25,934 nucleotides of DNA, from IMG/VR virus record IMGVR_UViG_3300028364_000976, positions 1 to 25,934 of that record. The stretch is one strand, 5' to 3'. Position 1 is the stretch's first letter. Every line of letters starts with the position of its first letter. This document shows, in pieces, positions 14,987-22,573 of this stretch. Below the pieces are notes generated by a model. It was not told the DNA's origin. It made no database searches and saw only the letters and a program-made list of their open reading frames with translations. The position numbers and the translations under genes are program-made. Source of the stretch: a virus.

Positions 14987-16213
14987 TTAGCCTGTTGTTA
15001 TGGCGACGGAGACGCTTCCGGTAGCCGAAACCTCCGACCAAGTTGTTAAGGTGCCAACTTGAACAGGGCTGGACTTAAACACATTGTTTGTTCCATCCCC
15101 AAGATAGCCGATAACGTTTCTTCCCCAAGCCCAAAGAGTGCCGTCGGTCTTAATCGCCGTGATGCGGTTGTCGCCAACCGACAGTTTTGACCAGTTTGAT
15201 AAGGCCCCGACCTGAACAGGGCTGGACCTTCGGACTACAGTGCCGTCACCAAGCTGCCCGTAATTGTTATTCCCCCAAGCCCAAATAGTGCTGTCGGTTT
15301 TTATGGCTCCCGAAAGAAAACTACCTCCGCTTACACGAATCCAGTTTGTCAAAGCCCCCACCTGAACAGGGCTTGATCGGTTAATAATATTGCCAGTGCC
15401 TAGCTGCCCGAAAGAGCTGGAGCCCCAAGCAAATAGCGCGTTTCCTGTTGTTACGGCTAACGTGTGATTAAGGTTTGCCGACACGGAAGCCCATGTGCTT
15501 AACGACCCAACCTGCACAGGGGATGAGCGCGCCGAAGATGCGGCGGAACTCAAGTTTAGCCCAAGCTGCCCGTCTCCGTTCCATCCCCACGACCAAAGAG
15601 TGCCGTCGGTTTTTACAGCCACACAATGACTGCCGCCTACGGAAACCTGCGCCCAGTTTGTTAGAGCGCCAACCTGTACGGGACTAGATTTAGCGACTCC
15701 GTTGGTGTTAAGGCCGAGCATACCAGCGAAATCTCGGCCCCATGTCCACATAGTGCCGTCGGTTTTTATGGCTGCGCTAGTAAAACTTCGTGCGTCAACC
15801 TTAGACCAATTGGTTAGAGCGCCCACCTGCGAGGGCGAAGACCTAGTTAAAGTGTCGTTATGGCCTGCTGCTCCATAATTGTTACCGCCCCAAGAATATA
15901 ATGACCCCCCGCTACGAACGGCCAAAACGTGCTGCCCGGTTGCAGCAGAAGCCCAGTCTGTCAAAGCGCCTACGGAAACAGGGGAAGACCTGTTTCCCGA
16001 ACTCTCAAAGGGCGGCGGCCAAAAACCGGCCTGAGCGAACCCCAAAACGTCTGACAGAGACCAGACACCCGACGCCACTACTTGATTGGAGTTTGCACCA
16101 ATGCCAAGGCTTGGGCCGTCCCCCCATGCGTAAAGGTTAGAGTCCCCCAACGGTTGCCCCGTCACCTCTGGAGGTGTCTTGCTGATTACGCCACCGGGAA
16201 AGCGATCACCCAT
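14987..16213 (-). CDS. RCC1-repeat protein C (seven repeats), putative tail fibre or receptor-binding protein
   Basis: The N-terminus PGGVISKTPPEVTG is a form I have seen in phage tail-associated proteins. Next come LYAWG, then the module SGVWSLSDVLGFAQAGFW (48-65). Seven RCC1-type repeats of about 50 residues follow, each with SSPVxVGxLxxW and KTDGTLWAWGxNxxGxLGDGT. Seven repeats match a seven-bladed beta-propeller. No signal peptide or catalytic residues are visible. AAGGAG lies eight bases before the ATG. The gene follows the 141-aa helper-like protein and precedes the sugar cassette. A virion attachment or adhesion role is inferred from context; RCC1 propellers in other organisms bind proteins or nucleotide-exchange partners. 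Confidence 0.8.
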   Translation of the reverse strand: MGDRFPGGVISKTPPEVTGQPLGDSNLYAWGDGPSLGIGANSNQVVASGVWSLSDVLGFAQAGFWPPPFESSGNRSSPVSVGALTDWASAATGQHVLAVRSGGSLYSWGGNNYGAAGHNDTLTRSSPSQVGALTNWSKVDARSFTSAAIKTDGTMWTWGRDFAGMLGLNTNGVAKSSPVQVGALTNWAQVSVGGSHCVAVKTDGTLWSWGWNGDGQLGLNLSSAASSARSSPVQVGSLSTWASVSANLNHTLAVTTGNALFAWGSSSFGQLGTGNIINRSSPVQVGALTNWIRVSGGSFLSGAIKTDSTIWAWGNNNYGQLGDGTVVRRSSPVQVGALSNWSKLSVGDNRITAIKTDGTLWAWGRNVIGYLGDGTNNVFKSSPVQVGTLTTWSEVSATGSVSVAITTG

Positions 16214-16225
16214 CGGTCGGACTCC

Positions 16226-16651
16226 TTACAGAGCGTCCACGTCTTCGTGGGTTATTGCGGCTTCAATCGCATCCATGCGGGCTTCGAACACCACGCGAGC
16301 AGCGTCAACCACGGCGGCGTCATACTGCGTCTCAGGATACGCATCGGTTTCCTTGGCAACCTCGGCGTCAACCACGGCCTTGAACTCGGCCTTGGCTTGC
16401 GACCGCAGGCCATCCTTGCGCTCTTCCGGCTCAAGCTCACGCTTCGACCACACGATCTGTGCAGGCTCGACATCAATGTCGATCTGGTGCGTGGTCATGA
16501 TCTCGCGGTTCGGCACAAGGTCGGGCATGACCTCGACGGCCTCGCGCCAACCGGGCTCTACAGCCAGCTTGTCAGCCGACGGCTTGTAGTCCCACACGTC
16601 CTTGACTTGGCCGTTCTTGACGCGAATCCAATAACCCGTTTTCGTAGGCAT
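16226..16651 (-). CDS. Hypothetical tail-associated protein with C-terminal coiled coil, 141 aa
   Basis: The N-terminal half (1-72) is beta-rich, with GYWIRVKNGQVKDVWDY and PGWREAVEVMPDLVPNREI. The C-terminal half (74-138) is a charged helix-forming region (EERKDGLRSQAKAEFKAVVD) likely to be a coiled coil. AAGGAG stands six bases before the ATG, making the start secure even though the upstream sulfotransferase gene overlaps its first 80 bases. It is immediately followed by an RCC1-repeat fibre gene. Small proteins of this layout next to fibre genes are often fibre-assembly factors, so a chaperone role is possible, but I do not recognise the family and this is inference. Confidence 0.7.
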   Translation of the reverse strand: MPTKTGYWIRVKNGQVKDVWDYKPSADKLAVEPGWREAVEVMPDLVPNREIMTTHQIDIDVEPAQIVWSKRELEPEERKDGLRSQAKAEFKAVVDAEVAKETDAYPETQYDAAVVDAARVVFEARMDAIEAAITHEDVDAL

Positions 16652-18389
16652 GGTGTAGCTCCTTTTTCAACTCTCCGAAGACTGTCACCCAGTCCCCATG
16701 TCCTGTTTGACGGAAAAGACGCACTGAGTCGTACCACTCCGTCCGATGTCCCGGCTTCGCCCAAAGATAATACGGAAGCACGGGCGTGACAATCCATGTT
16801 TGCACGCCCATCGCCGCCGCCATGTGAGCAACTGATGTGCAGGACGTTACCACAATATCACAGGATGCGATAGCCTGTCGCGTGTCTTCCCAGTGCGCCA
16901 ATGGCACATCTTTGACCCACGCAGGTTTGTGCTCCGCGCCCTCGTCGCGCTGCAGGCTGACGTACTCGACATCCAGCCCCTTCACCGCGTTGAACATGTA
17001 TTGCGCCGGGAACAGCCGGTGCTGCTGGTGCTCGAACTCAGGGTTGCCCTGCCAGCGCAGACCGATCCGCAGCTTGCCGCTCTTAGCTACATCCGGCTTG
17101 GGCATATACGCCGACCCGTCGATGTGCTTGTACTGCCAGCCCAGAGGAATGCTCGCCGTCATGCTCGGCACCCAGAAGTCATGCACCACGCCAAACGCAG
17201 CCTCGTGCTGGACAACCATATCGACGCCATCAACATGGCGCATGGTCATCGCCAACGCGCCGGAGCACGCCACAATCACCTGATTGCCGCGCTTCTTCAG
17301 TTCGCGGGCGAACCGCGCACCGTGCATTTGGTCGCCCAGTCCCGCCTCTAGGTTCAGCAGGACCGTGCCTTGGCTCACGCCGTCCCAGATCGGTGTCGGC
17401 ACCTTGGGCGCCTCGTTGCCAAAGACCTTCTCGATCCGGCCGCGATCCAAGAGCTTCATGCCGTCCAGCAGGTGGCCTTTGCGCATCTCGTACCAACCAC
17501 GGTTGAACGCCGCGCGGTGGTTCTTGGGCTCCTTGATCGCCAGCTCTTGCGAGATTTCCTCGCCCTTCTCAAAGTCGCCGATGATCCCAGCAGCAAGCTG
17601 CATGTCCAGCGGATGGATCATCTCGGTCGTCAGCGGCTTTTCACGCCAGAAGCAGGGCTGCACGAAGTTCTGGTGCATGTGCTGCAGGACGTCTTCAGGC
17701 TTCTCGTTGTGCCGCTTGCCCAGCTTCGGGGCCACGGCATGCAGGCCCGGGACTTGCCATATCTCCTCGTCGCGCTCCTTCGGGGCGTACTCGTCGAGGT
17801 GGTCAAAGTCGTAGTCAAAATCGCTAAGTTCTAGAAACTCGTGAATGCGGGCCAACTGCTTCTTCGGGTCTGCCAGCATGTCCTCATACTCGACGAACAG
17901 AAAGCAGGACTTGTCGTAGTTGAACCCTGACAGCAGCGCCGCGTAGCTCTCTTTCAAGTGGCCGATCAGCTCGCTGTTGCGCAGGAACTGCTCTGGATCG
18001 TTGGGCTTGGCGATCCGCACGAAGGATGCTGCGCACTCGTCGATGCTGCGCACGGTGGCGATGATCTTGGGCTTGTACGGCAGCAGGTCTTTGAGCACCT
18101 GCACCGTCGAGGCGTCCGCCCAGTTCCGCGCTTTGTCGATCACCACAGGCTTGTCCACCTTGGCGTACTTCGCGTCCATAATGCCACGCAACACGGACTT
18201 GATCTGGTCGGGGTCGGGGGCTGCCTGCTCGGCCGAGCTGCCCTGCCACGCCTTGAAGGTGTTGAACATCACCTCGCCCAGCCCGCTTGTCGGACTGGTG
18301 TGGACGTCAGGGTGCTGGTTGAGCATCGCAGCGAGTACCGTGCTGCCAGAGCGGGGGAGACCAGCGAGGAAGTGAAAGGTTTTGGGCAT
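16572..18389 (-). CDS. Sulfotransferase fused to TPR-like linker and heptosyltransferase-like (GT9-type) glycosyltransferase
   Basis: 605 aa. Residues 1-250 are a sulfotransferase: the PAPS 5'-phosphosulfate loop is LPRSGSTVLA (11-20) and the 3'-phosphate site is ATVRSIDECAASFVR (111-125). Residues 262-320 look TPR-like (ELAIKEPKNHRAAFNRGWYE). Residues 340-580 resemble the ADP-heptosyltransferase/GT9-like domain found in TPR glycosyltransferases: NLEAGLGDQMHGARFARELK, IGLRWQGNPEF, and DIVVTSCTSVAHMAAAMG. The frame extends upstream to 18452, but the ATG at 18389 overlaps the RCC1-B stop (TAATG) and gives the conserved start of the domain. The last 26 residues run into the next gene. Probably transfers sulfate and a sugar to a glycan; the substrate is unknown. 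Confidence 0.82.
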   Translation of the reverse strand: MPKTFHFLAGLPRSGSTVLAAMLNQHPDVHTSPTSGLGEVMFNTFKAWQGSSAEQAAPDPDQIKSVLRGIMDAKYAKVDKPVVIDKARNWADASTVQVLKDLLPYKPKIIATVRSIDECAASFVRIAKPNDPEQFLRNSELIGHLKESYAALLSGFNYDKSCFLFVEYEDMLADPKKQLARIHEFLELSDFDYDFDHLDEYAPKERDEEIWQVPGLHAVAPKLGKRHNEKPEDVLQHMHQNFVQPCFWREKPLTTEMIHPLDMQLAAGIIGDFEKGEEISQELAIKEPKNHRAAFNRGWYEMRKGHLLDGMKLLDRGRIEKVFGNEAPKVPTPIWDGVSQGTVLLNLEAGLGDQMHGARFARELKKRGNQVIVACSGALAMTMRHVDGVDMVVQHEAAFGVVHDFWVPSMTASIPLGWQYKHIDGSAYMPKPDVAKSGKLRIGLRWQGNPEFEHQQHRLFPAQYMFNAVKGLDVEYVSLQRDEGAEHKPAWVKDVPLAHWEDTRQAIASCDIVVTSCTSVAHMAAAMGVQTWIVTPVLPYYLWAKPGHRTEWYDSVRLFRQTGHGDWVTVFGELKKELHHAYENGLLDSRQERPSQGRVGLQAVG

Positions 18390-19561
18390 TAGTTTGTCGT
18401 GTCTTGAAAAAGGGCGGCGGTGTGTAGGCCGCCCGCTGCCGCCTGCGCCCATTTAGTTAGGGCGCCGACTTGGACAGGACTGGAGTGGCTGATAACCGTG
18501 CCTTGCCCGAGTTCACCGTTGCCGCCGTAACCCCAAGCCCAAAAAGTGCCGTCGGTCTTAACTGCAGCGATGTGTCTGCGCCCCGCCGAGGCCTGCTTCC
18601 AGTTCGTAAGGGCGCCGACTTGGACAGGACTGGAGCGGCTGATAACCGTGCCTTGACCTAAGTTGCCGAAGTTTCCCAACCCCCATGTCCAGAGAGTGCC
18701 GTCGGTCTTGATAGCAGCGTGGAAAACCTCGCCCCCCGAAATCTGCTTCCAGTTCGTAAGGGCGCCGACTTGGACAGGACTGGAGCGGCTGATAACCGTG
18801 CCTTGACCTAAGTTGCCGAAGTTTCCCAACCCCCATGCGTAGAGCGTCCCGGAGGTTGTGATGGCGGCGGTGTGGTTGACGCCTGCGGAAACCTGCGCCC
18901 AGTTTGTTAAAGCGCCGACTTGAACAGGACTGGAGAGGTTAGCGTTATTATTGTGCCCAAGGGTGCCGTAGCCTCCGAACCCCCACGTCCAGAGAGTGCC
19001 GTCGGTTTTAACACAGGCAGTGTGCCCTTGACCCGCTGAAACCTGCGCCCAGTTTGTTAAGGCACCGATTTGAACGGGGCTGGAGCGGTCGATAGTCGTG
19101 CCGTCACCAAGCGCACCTCTTCTATTAAAGCGGTTGCTATTGACCCCCCACGCCCAGAGAGTGCCGTCGGTCTTGACAGAGGCAGTCCTGCCGCCACCCG
19201 CCGAAACCTGCGCCCAGTTTGTTAGCGCACCGATCTGAGTTGGACTGGAGCGAGAGATAATGGTTCCATCACCGATTCCAGATATAGGGCCGCCCCCTCC
19301 GGAGCCTTGGTAGCCCCAAGCCCAAAGAGTGCCGTCAGTTTTAATGGAGGCAGTGAGCCAGAAACCCGCCGAAACCTGCGCCCAGTCCGAGCCCGCGACC
19401 TGCACCGGCGAAGATCTAGAAACAATAGTCCCGTCCCCAATCCCCCCAAATAAGTTGCGGCCCCAGCCATATAGCTCGAATATCGGCAACCCCGTCCACC
19501 GCCCCGCAGCGACGGCCTGCACCTGCTCTTTTAGGTTCCAGATTCCCGAGAAGTTGGGCAT
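18389..19561 (-). CDS. RCC1-repeat protein B (seven repeats), putative tail fibre or receptor-binding protein
   Basis: 390 aa, beginning MPNFSGIWNLKEQVQAVAAG with the SG-I-W...AG-x-W module (5-22) that also occurs in RCC1-C. Seven repeats follow, each ending in a form of SRSSPVQVGALTNWxQVSAG and containing KTDGTLWAWG, compatible with a seven-bladed propeller. Repeats five and six are nearly identical at DNA level. AAGGAG sits eight bases before the ATG inside the end of the upstream gene, whose stop abuts the start (TAAATG). The stop overlaps the start of the sulfotransferase fusion (TAATG). There is no signal peptide, as expected for a virion protein assembled in the cytoplasm. Role in host recognition inferred. 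Confidence 0.8.
   Translation of the reverse strand: MPNFSGIWNLKEQVQAVAAGRWTGLPIFELYGWGRNLFGGIGDGTIVSRSSPVQVAGSDWAQVSAGFWLTASIKTDGTLWAWGYQGSGGGGPISGIGDGTIISRSSPTQIGALTNWAQVSAGGGRTASVKTDGTLWAWGVNSNRFNRRGALGDGTTIDRSSPVQIGALTNWAQVSAGQGHTACVKTDGTLWTWGFGGYGTLGHNNNANLSSPVQVGALTNWAQVSAGVNHTAAITTSGTLYAWGLGNFGNLGQGTVISRSSPVQVGALTNWKQISGGEVFHAAIKTDGTLWTWGLGNFGNLGQGTVISRSSPVQVGALTNWKQASAGRRHIAAVKTDGTFWAWGYGGNGELGQGTVISHSSPVQVGALTKWAQAAAGGLHTAALFQDTTN
18593..18687. repeat. Exact 95-bp direct repeat, copy 1
   Basis: Identical base for base to 18743-18837, exactly 150 bases away, i.e. one 50-residue RCC1 repeat. Lies inside RCC1-B. A third, shorter and imperfect relative lies around 18463-18510. Confidence 0.92.
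18743..18837. repeat. Exact 95-bp direct repeat, copy 2
   Basis: Second copy of the 18593-18687 sequence inside the RCC1-B gene. The perfect identity, including synonymous positions, indicates a recent unit duplication or gene conversion and offers a site for repeat-number change. Confidence 0.92.
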
Positions 19562-20947
19562 TTATATGACTCCTTGGAGGGCGTTGATGTGGGCGACGCC
19601 TGCTTCAACCTGCACCCAGTTAGTTAAAGCGCCAACTTGGACAGGGCTAGACTTATCAATAATCGTTCCGTCTCCAAGCTGACCGCTAGGGCTATTGTCT
19701 CCCCAAGTGAACAAAGTGCCTGCCGTTGTCACGCAGGCGGTGTTGACATCACTTGCTGAAACCTGTGCCCAGTTGGTTAGCGCACCAATTTGAACAGGGC
19801 TGGAGCGGTTAATGATAGTGCCGTTGCCAAGCTTGCCGCTGTTGTTGAAGCCCCAAGTAAACAGGGTGCCTGCTGTCGTGACGCAGGCGATGTGATTGCT
19901 GCCTGCTGAGGCCTGCGCCCAGTTTGTAAGGGTGCCAACCTGTACGGGACTGGAAAGTCTAATAGTGTTGTTATGACCAAGCTGCCCGTTATTGCCGCCC
20001 CATGTAAAAATAGCTCCAGTCGTTGTAATGCAGGCGGTAAAAAAAGCGCCTGCCGAAACCTGCGCCCAGTTGGTTAAGCTACCCACCTGAACAGGGCTGG
20101 AACGGTCAATGATATTGCCTTGACCGAGTTGTCCGTCATAGTTGCGCCCCCAAACAAACAAAGTTCCGTCAGTTTTAACACAAGCGGTGTGAACGCCCCC
20201 AGCAGAAACTTGAGACCAATTAGTTAACGCGCCGACTTGAACAGGGCTAGACTTGTTGGCGACCGTGTTGTCGCCAAGGCGTCCGTTAGTACCATTGCCC
20301 CAAGTAAACAAAGTGCCCGCTGTTGTGACACAGGCAGTGTGCGCAAGGCCCGCAGAAACTTGAGACCAATTGGTTAGAGCGCCAACCTGCACAGGGCTAG
20401 AAAGAGAAATAGTGTTGTTGTGACCGAGGCGACCTTCATTGCTGATCCCCCAAGTAAAGAGAGTGCCAGAAGTCGTAACACAGGCGGTGTGCGCATAACC
20501 CGCAGAAACCTGCGACCAATTGGTTAGAGCACCGATTTGAACAGGGCTGGACTTATCTATGTTGTTCGTCCCGTCGCCAAGGCGACCGTTGGCACCTTCG
20601 CCCCAAGCATACAACTCTGCTCCTGAGAATACGGCATTCCCCGGTACAAACTCCGTCAGCCGTCCCGGCCCAAAGCCGTTGACCGCCTGCGCGCGAATCT
20701 TGAACGTGCCGCCGCCGGGGGAGATGCTGATCGGGGAAGCTGAACCAACAGCGCCAGTGCTCAGACCCGTGCTCTCGTTAATCGCGGTCACGATGTACGA
20801 CGTAACCGCCGCGTCCCCAGTGTCGCTGGGCGCGGTAAACGAAACAGAAGCAGAGCCGATGCTCGTGCTTACGCTCAAGTCGGTTGGTGCGTTCGGTGTG
20901 CTGAGAGGCGTAAAACCGCTTAGCGTGCCGCCTTGTCCACGAGGCAT
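19562..20947 (-). CDS. FN3-RCC1 protein A: fibronectin type III domain plus seven RCC1 repeats, putative tail fibre
   Basis: 461 aa. Residues about 19-97 form a fibronectin type III domain (NAPTDLSVSTSIGSASVSFT, TFKIRAQAVNGFGPG). From 110 onward there are seven RCC1 repeats of about 50 residues, each with SSPVQ[VI]GALTNWxQVSAG, HTACVTT and GTLFTWGxNxxGxLG. FN3 domains are common surface adhesion modules on phage tail proteins. AGGAG lies six bases before the ATG, just after the homing endonuclease stop. A seven-bladed propeller is the expected fold; ligand unknown. The start and the FN3 N-terminus agree. This is the first of three consecutive RCC1 genes, all of them in the tail operon. Confidence 0.82.
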   Translation of the reverse strand: MPRGQGGTLSGFTPLSTPNAPTDLSVSTSIGSASVSFTAPSDTGDAAVTSYIVTAINESTGLSTGAVGSASPISISPGGGTFKIRAQAVNGFGPGRLTEFVPGNAVFSGAELYAWGEGANGRLGDGTNNIDKSSPVQIGALTNWSQVSAGYAHTACVTTSGTLFTWGISNEGRLGHNNTISLSSPVQVGALTNWSQVSAGLAHTACVTTAGTLFTWGNGTNGRLGDNTVANKSSPVQVGALTNWSQVSAGGVHTACVKTDGTLFVWGRNYDGQLGQGNIIDRSSPVQVGSLTNWAQVSAGAFFTACITTTGAIFTWGGNNGQLGHNNTIRLSSPVQVGTLTNWAQASAGSNHIACVTTAGTLFTWGFNNSGKLGNGTIINRSSPVQIGALTNWAQVSASDVNTACVTTAGTLFTWGDNSPSGQLGDGTIIDKSSPVQVGALTNWVQVEAGVAHINALQGVI

Positions 20948-20950
20948 AGC

Positions 20951-21541
20951 TTACTCCTCAACCTGAGTTTGTTGCGCAGCCAAAATCTTCTTGCGCTCGC
21001 GATACAACCTTGAAGCTTCCCACATCTTTTCCATGTGCCCAGTCCGCTTTTTGGCGTTCTCACTAATCTTCTTGCGCGTTTCTTCGGACCGAACCTTGCC
21101 AAGATGCGCTTTCCGCATCTTTTCTTTGGTTTCTTCCGTATGAGGCACTCCCCGCCGATAGCCGGGCTTGCCAAAGTTGGGGTGTTGCTCCCCCGTGCGG
21201 CCGTACATCCCGTTGTGCTCTCCCGTCAAACCCTTAGAGCCCCTGCCGCCGGAACAGATGTTATATCCGTGGGGGGTCTGGGTGTTGTACGCAGAGATAA
21301 AACGTGACTCGACCAAGTAGCAGTAGTCCTTTGCTCCCACGCAAAGGATTTCAAACACAAAGTTTTCTTCGCCGTGCTTGGCGATTGCGTTTTTCAGCAT
21401 AGACCGGGTTCTAATGTTCTGCTTAAAGTGACTGCGCTTCCGGAGCTCCGGATCAATCGTCACTCCAACGTACATCTTTCCGTCAACCTTATTGGTAACG
21501 GAGTAAACGCAGGCAGCTTTTTCTGGGAGCTGCATAAGCAT
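20951..21541 (-). CDS. GIY-YIG homing endonuclease with NUMOD3-type DNA-binding motifs
   Basis: 196 aa. The GIY-YIG core is CVYSVTNKVDGKMYVGVT (VYS at 12-14, YVG at 24-26), with Arg34/Arg36 in the next helix and the catalytic Glu78 in YLVESRFISAYN, then GYNICSGG. Two NUMOD3-like repeats follow (NGMYGRTGEQHPNFGKPG, 110-127), then lysine-rich helices (HTEETKEKMRKAHLGK and RSEETRKKISENAKK) for DNA binding. The architecture is that of free-standing homing endonucleases of phages such as the Seg/Mob families. It is inserted between a small virion gene and the FN3-RCC1 gene without breaking either. Start may be the ATG at 21541 or the one two codons later (21535). Confidence in type is high; target site unknown. 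Confidence 0.92.
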   Translation of the reverse strand: MLMQLPEKAACVYSVTNKVDGKMYVGVTIDPELRKRSHFKQNIRTRSMLKNAIAKHGEENFVFEILCVGAKDYCYLVESRFISAYNTQTPHGYNICSGGRGSKGLTGEHNGMYGRTGEQHPNFGKPGYRRGVPHTEETKEKMRKAHLGKVRSEETRKKISENAKKRTGHMEKMWEASRLYRERKKILAAQQTQVEE

Positions 21542-21543
21542 TT

Positions 21544-21918
21544 TTAAGATATGTCCTCATAGCTCACTACGACCTTCAGGTCGTTCGCGGAGCCAGCCGT
21601 CGCACCAATCGACCGGTCTTCCTCAAGGTAGAGCGAGGTGTTCTTGTCGATCACGATCAGAGAGGCATCCGCAGGGACGCTCACCGTGCTGACGATCTGA
21701 GTCGCCGTACCGCCAATCGCGGCGGCGCTGTAGTAGCTCACAGTGATATCTGCAGCGTTCGTGCCGTCTACGTTTGAAACCACCAGCGAGTTGATCTTGA
21801 AGACCTTGCCGCTTGCGGCAGCGTTACTCACCACCGCAGTTGCTGCTGTCGTCGTGAGACTGACCACGGCGGATTTGCCGAGGATCGTGGTCACGTTAAT
21901 TATGTTCGGGTTTGCCAC
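21544..21918 (-). CDS. Small beta-rich phage structural protein, 124 aa (GTG start)
   Basis: Alternating beta-strand pattern throughout: ITVSYYSAAAIGGTATQIVS, SVPADASLIVIDKNTSLYLE and ends KVVVSYEDIS. A Ser/Thr/Ala-rich segment near the start (VVSLTTTAATAVVSNAAASG) is typical of virion decoration or tail proteins. The start is GTG at 21918, with AAGGAG seven bases before it; no ATG gives a better-placed start. It lies between a tail-fibre-like gene and the homing endonuclease. I recognise it only as a conserved type of marine phage structural protein; the exact role is unknown. Confidence 0.78.
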   Translation of the reverse strand: MANPNIINVTTILGKSAVVSLTTTAATAVVSNAAASGKVFKINSLVVSNVDGTNAADITVSYYSAAAIGGTATQIVSTVSVPADASLIVIDKNTSLYLEEDRSIGATAGSANDLKVVVSYEDIS

Positions 21919-21925
21919 CTAGCTT

Positions 21926-21931
21926 CTCCTT
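21926..21931 (-). promoter_or_regulatory. Ribosome binding site fixing a GTG start at 21918
   Basis: AAGGAG on the - strand, seven bases before GTG. It overlaps the last codon of the upstream tail-fibre-like gene and supports the non-ATG start. Confidence 0.85.
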
Positions 21932-22553
21932 AACCAAAAATCAGGGCCGCCGCGACGGCCTTCCCGAATCCAATGCCAGCGTCACCGAAGCTGATGCTGC
22001 CCGATCCATCCGTCACCAAAGCCTGACCGCTTGTGCCATCAGTGGTCGGCAGTGTAAGTGCGGTGACGAAAGCTTGCAGATTTGCGTCGTAGGCCAAGAC
22101 TGTCGTGCCAATCGAAGCTGTCGTCAACACGTTCGAGAGGTCGGCACCCAAACTGGCCACATTCGCGCCTGCACCGCCGCCGTCCGCGTAGACGATGTCC
22201 GTCGCGCCGGTGGCGACCGTAACCGTGGTCCCCGAACCTTGGGTCAGGATGATGCTCTCGCCGGAGTTGTTGACGATGAAGTACAACTTCTCCTGATCGT
22301 TGGGCGAGATCGTCACCGTGTTGGTGCCGCTAGGCGTGCCGCCAAATACCAGAACCTTGTACTGGCCGTCCGACAGCGCGCCGTCCGAAGTGGTCAGCGT
22401 GTGCGTCGTGCCGGTAATCGTGATGTCACCAACGCCATTCGTCAGGCGGTCGATGATCTCAAGATTCGTGTTGGTGGTATCACCCCACGTCCCCGACTGC
22501 TCACCATTGGTGATGAGCTCGATGCCGGTATTTACGGTATATGTACTAGCCAT
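21930..22553 (-). CDS. Tail-fibre-like phage structural protein, 207 aa
   Basis: Opens MASTYTVNTGIELITNGEQS with GTWGDTTNTNLEIIDR (22-37). This N-terminal pattern (TNxGIELI..GEQSGTWG..TNTN) is found in tail or fibre proteins of cyanophages and other marine phages. The rest is beta-rich (HTLTTSDGALSDGQYKVLVF, EKLYFIVNNSGESIILTQGS) with a Gly/Ala tail. The ribosome site is moderate (AAGGG). It follows the VTG-repeat protein and precedes the 124-aa protein. Probable tail or baseplate-associated component; assignment by resemblance. Confidence 0.78.
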   Translation of the reverse strand: MASTYTVNTGIELITNGEQSGTWGDTTNTNLEIIDRLTNGVGDITITGTTHTLTTSDGALSDGQYKVLVFGGTPSGTNTVTISPNDQEKLYFIVNNSGESIILTQGSGTTVTVATGATDIVYADGGGAGANVASLGADLSNVLTTASIGTTVLAYDANLQAFVTALTLPTTDGTSGQALVTDGSGSISFGDAGIGFGKAVAAALIFG

Positions 22554-22573
22554 AGGTCGCCCTTATATCCGGG

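Noticed and set aside
18390-18452. Upstream extension of the sulfotransferase fusion
   Set aside because: The ATG at 18389 is at the typical distance from the PAPS loop and overlaps the RCC1-B stop as TAATG.
15000-20600. Regular DNA repeats resembling an array (CRISPR or diversity-generating target)
   Set aside because: The period is 150 bases and codes for RCC1 units in frame. There is no spacer structure, cas gene or reverse transcriptase in the window.
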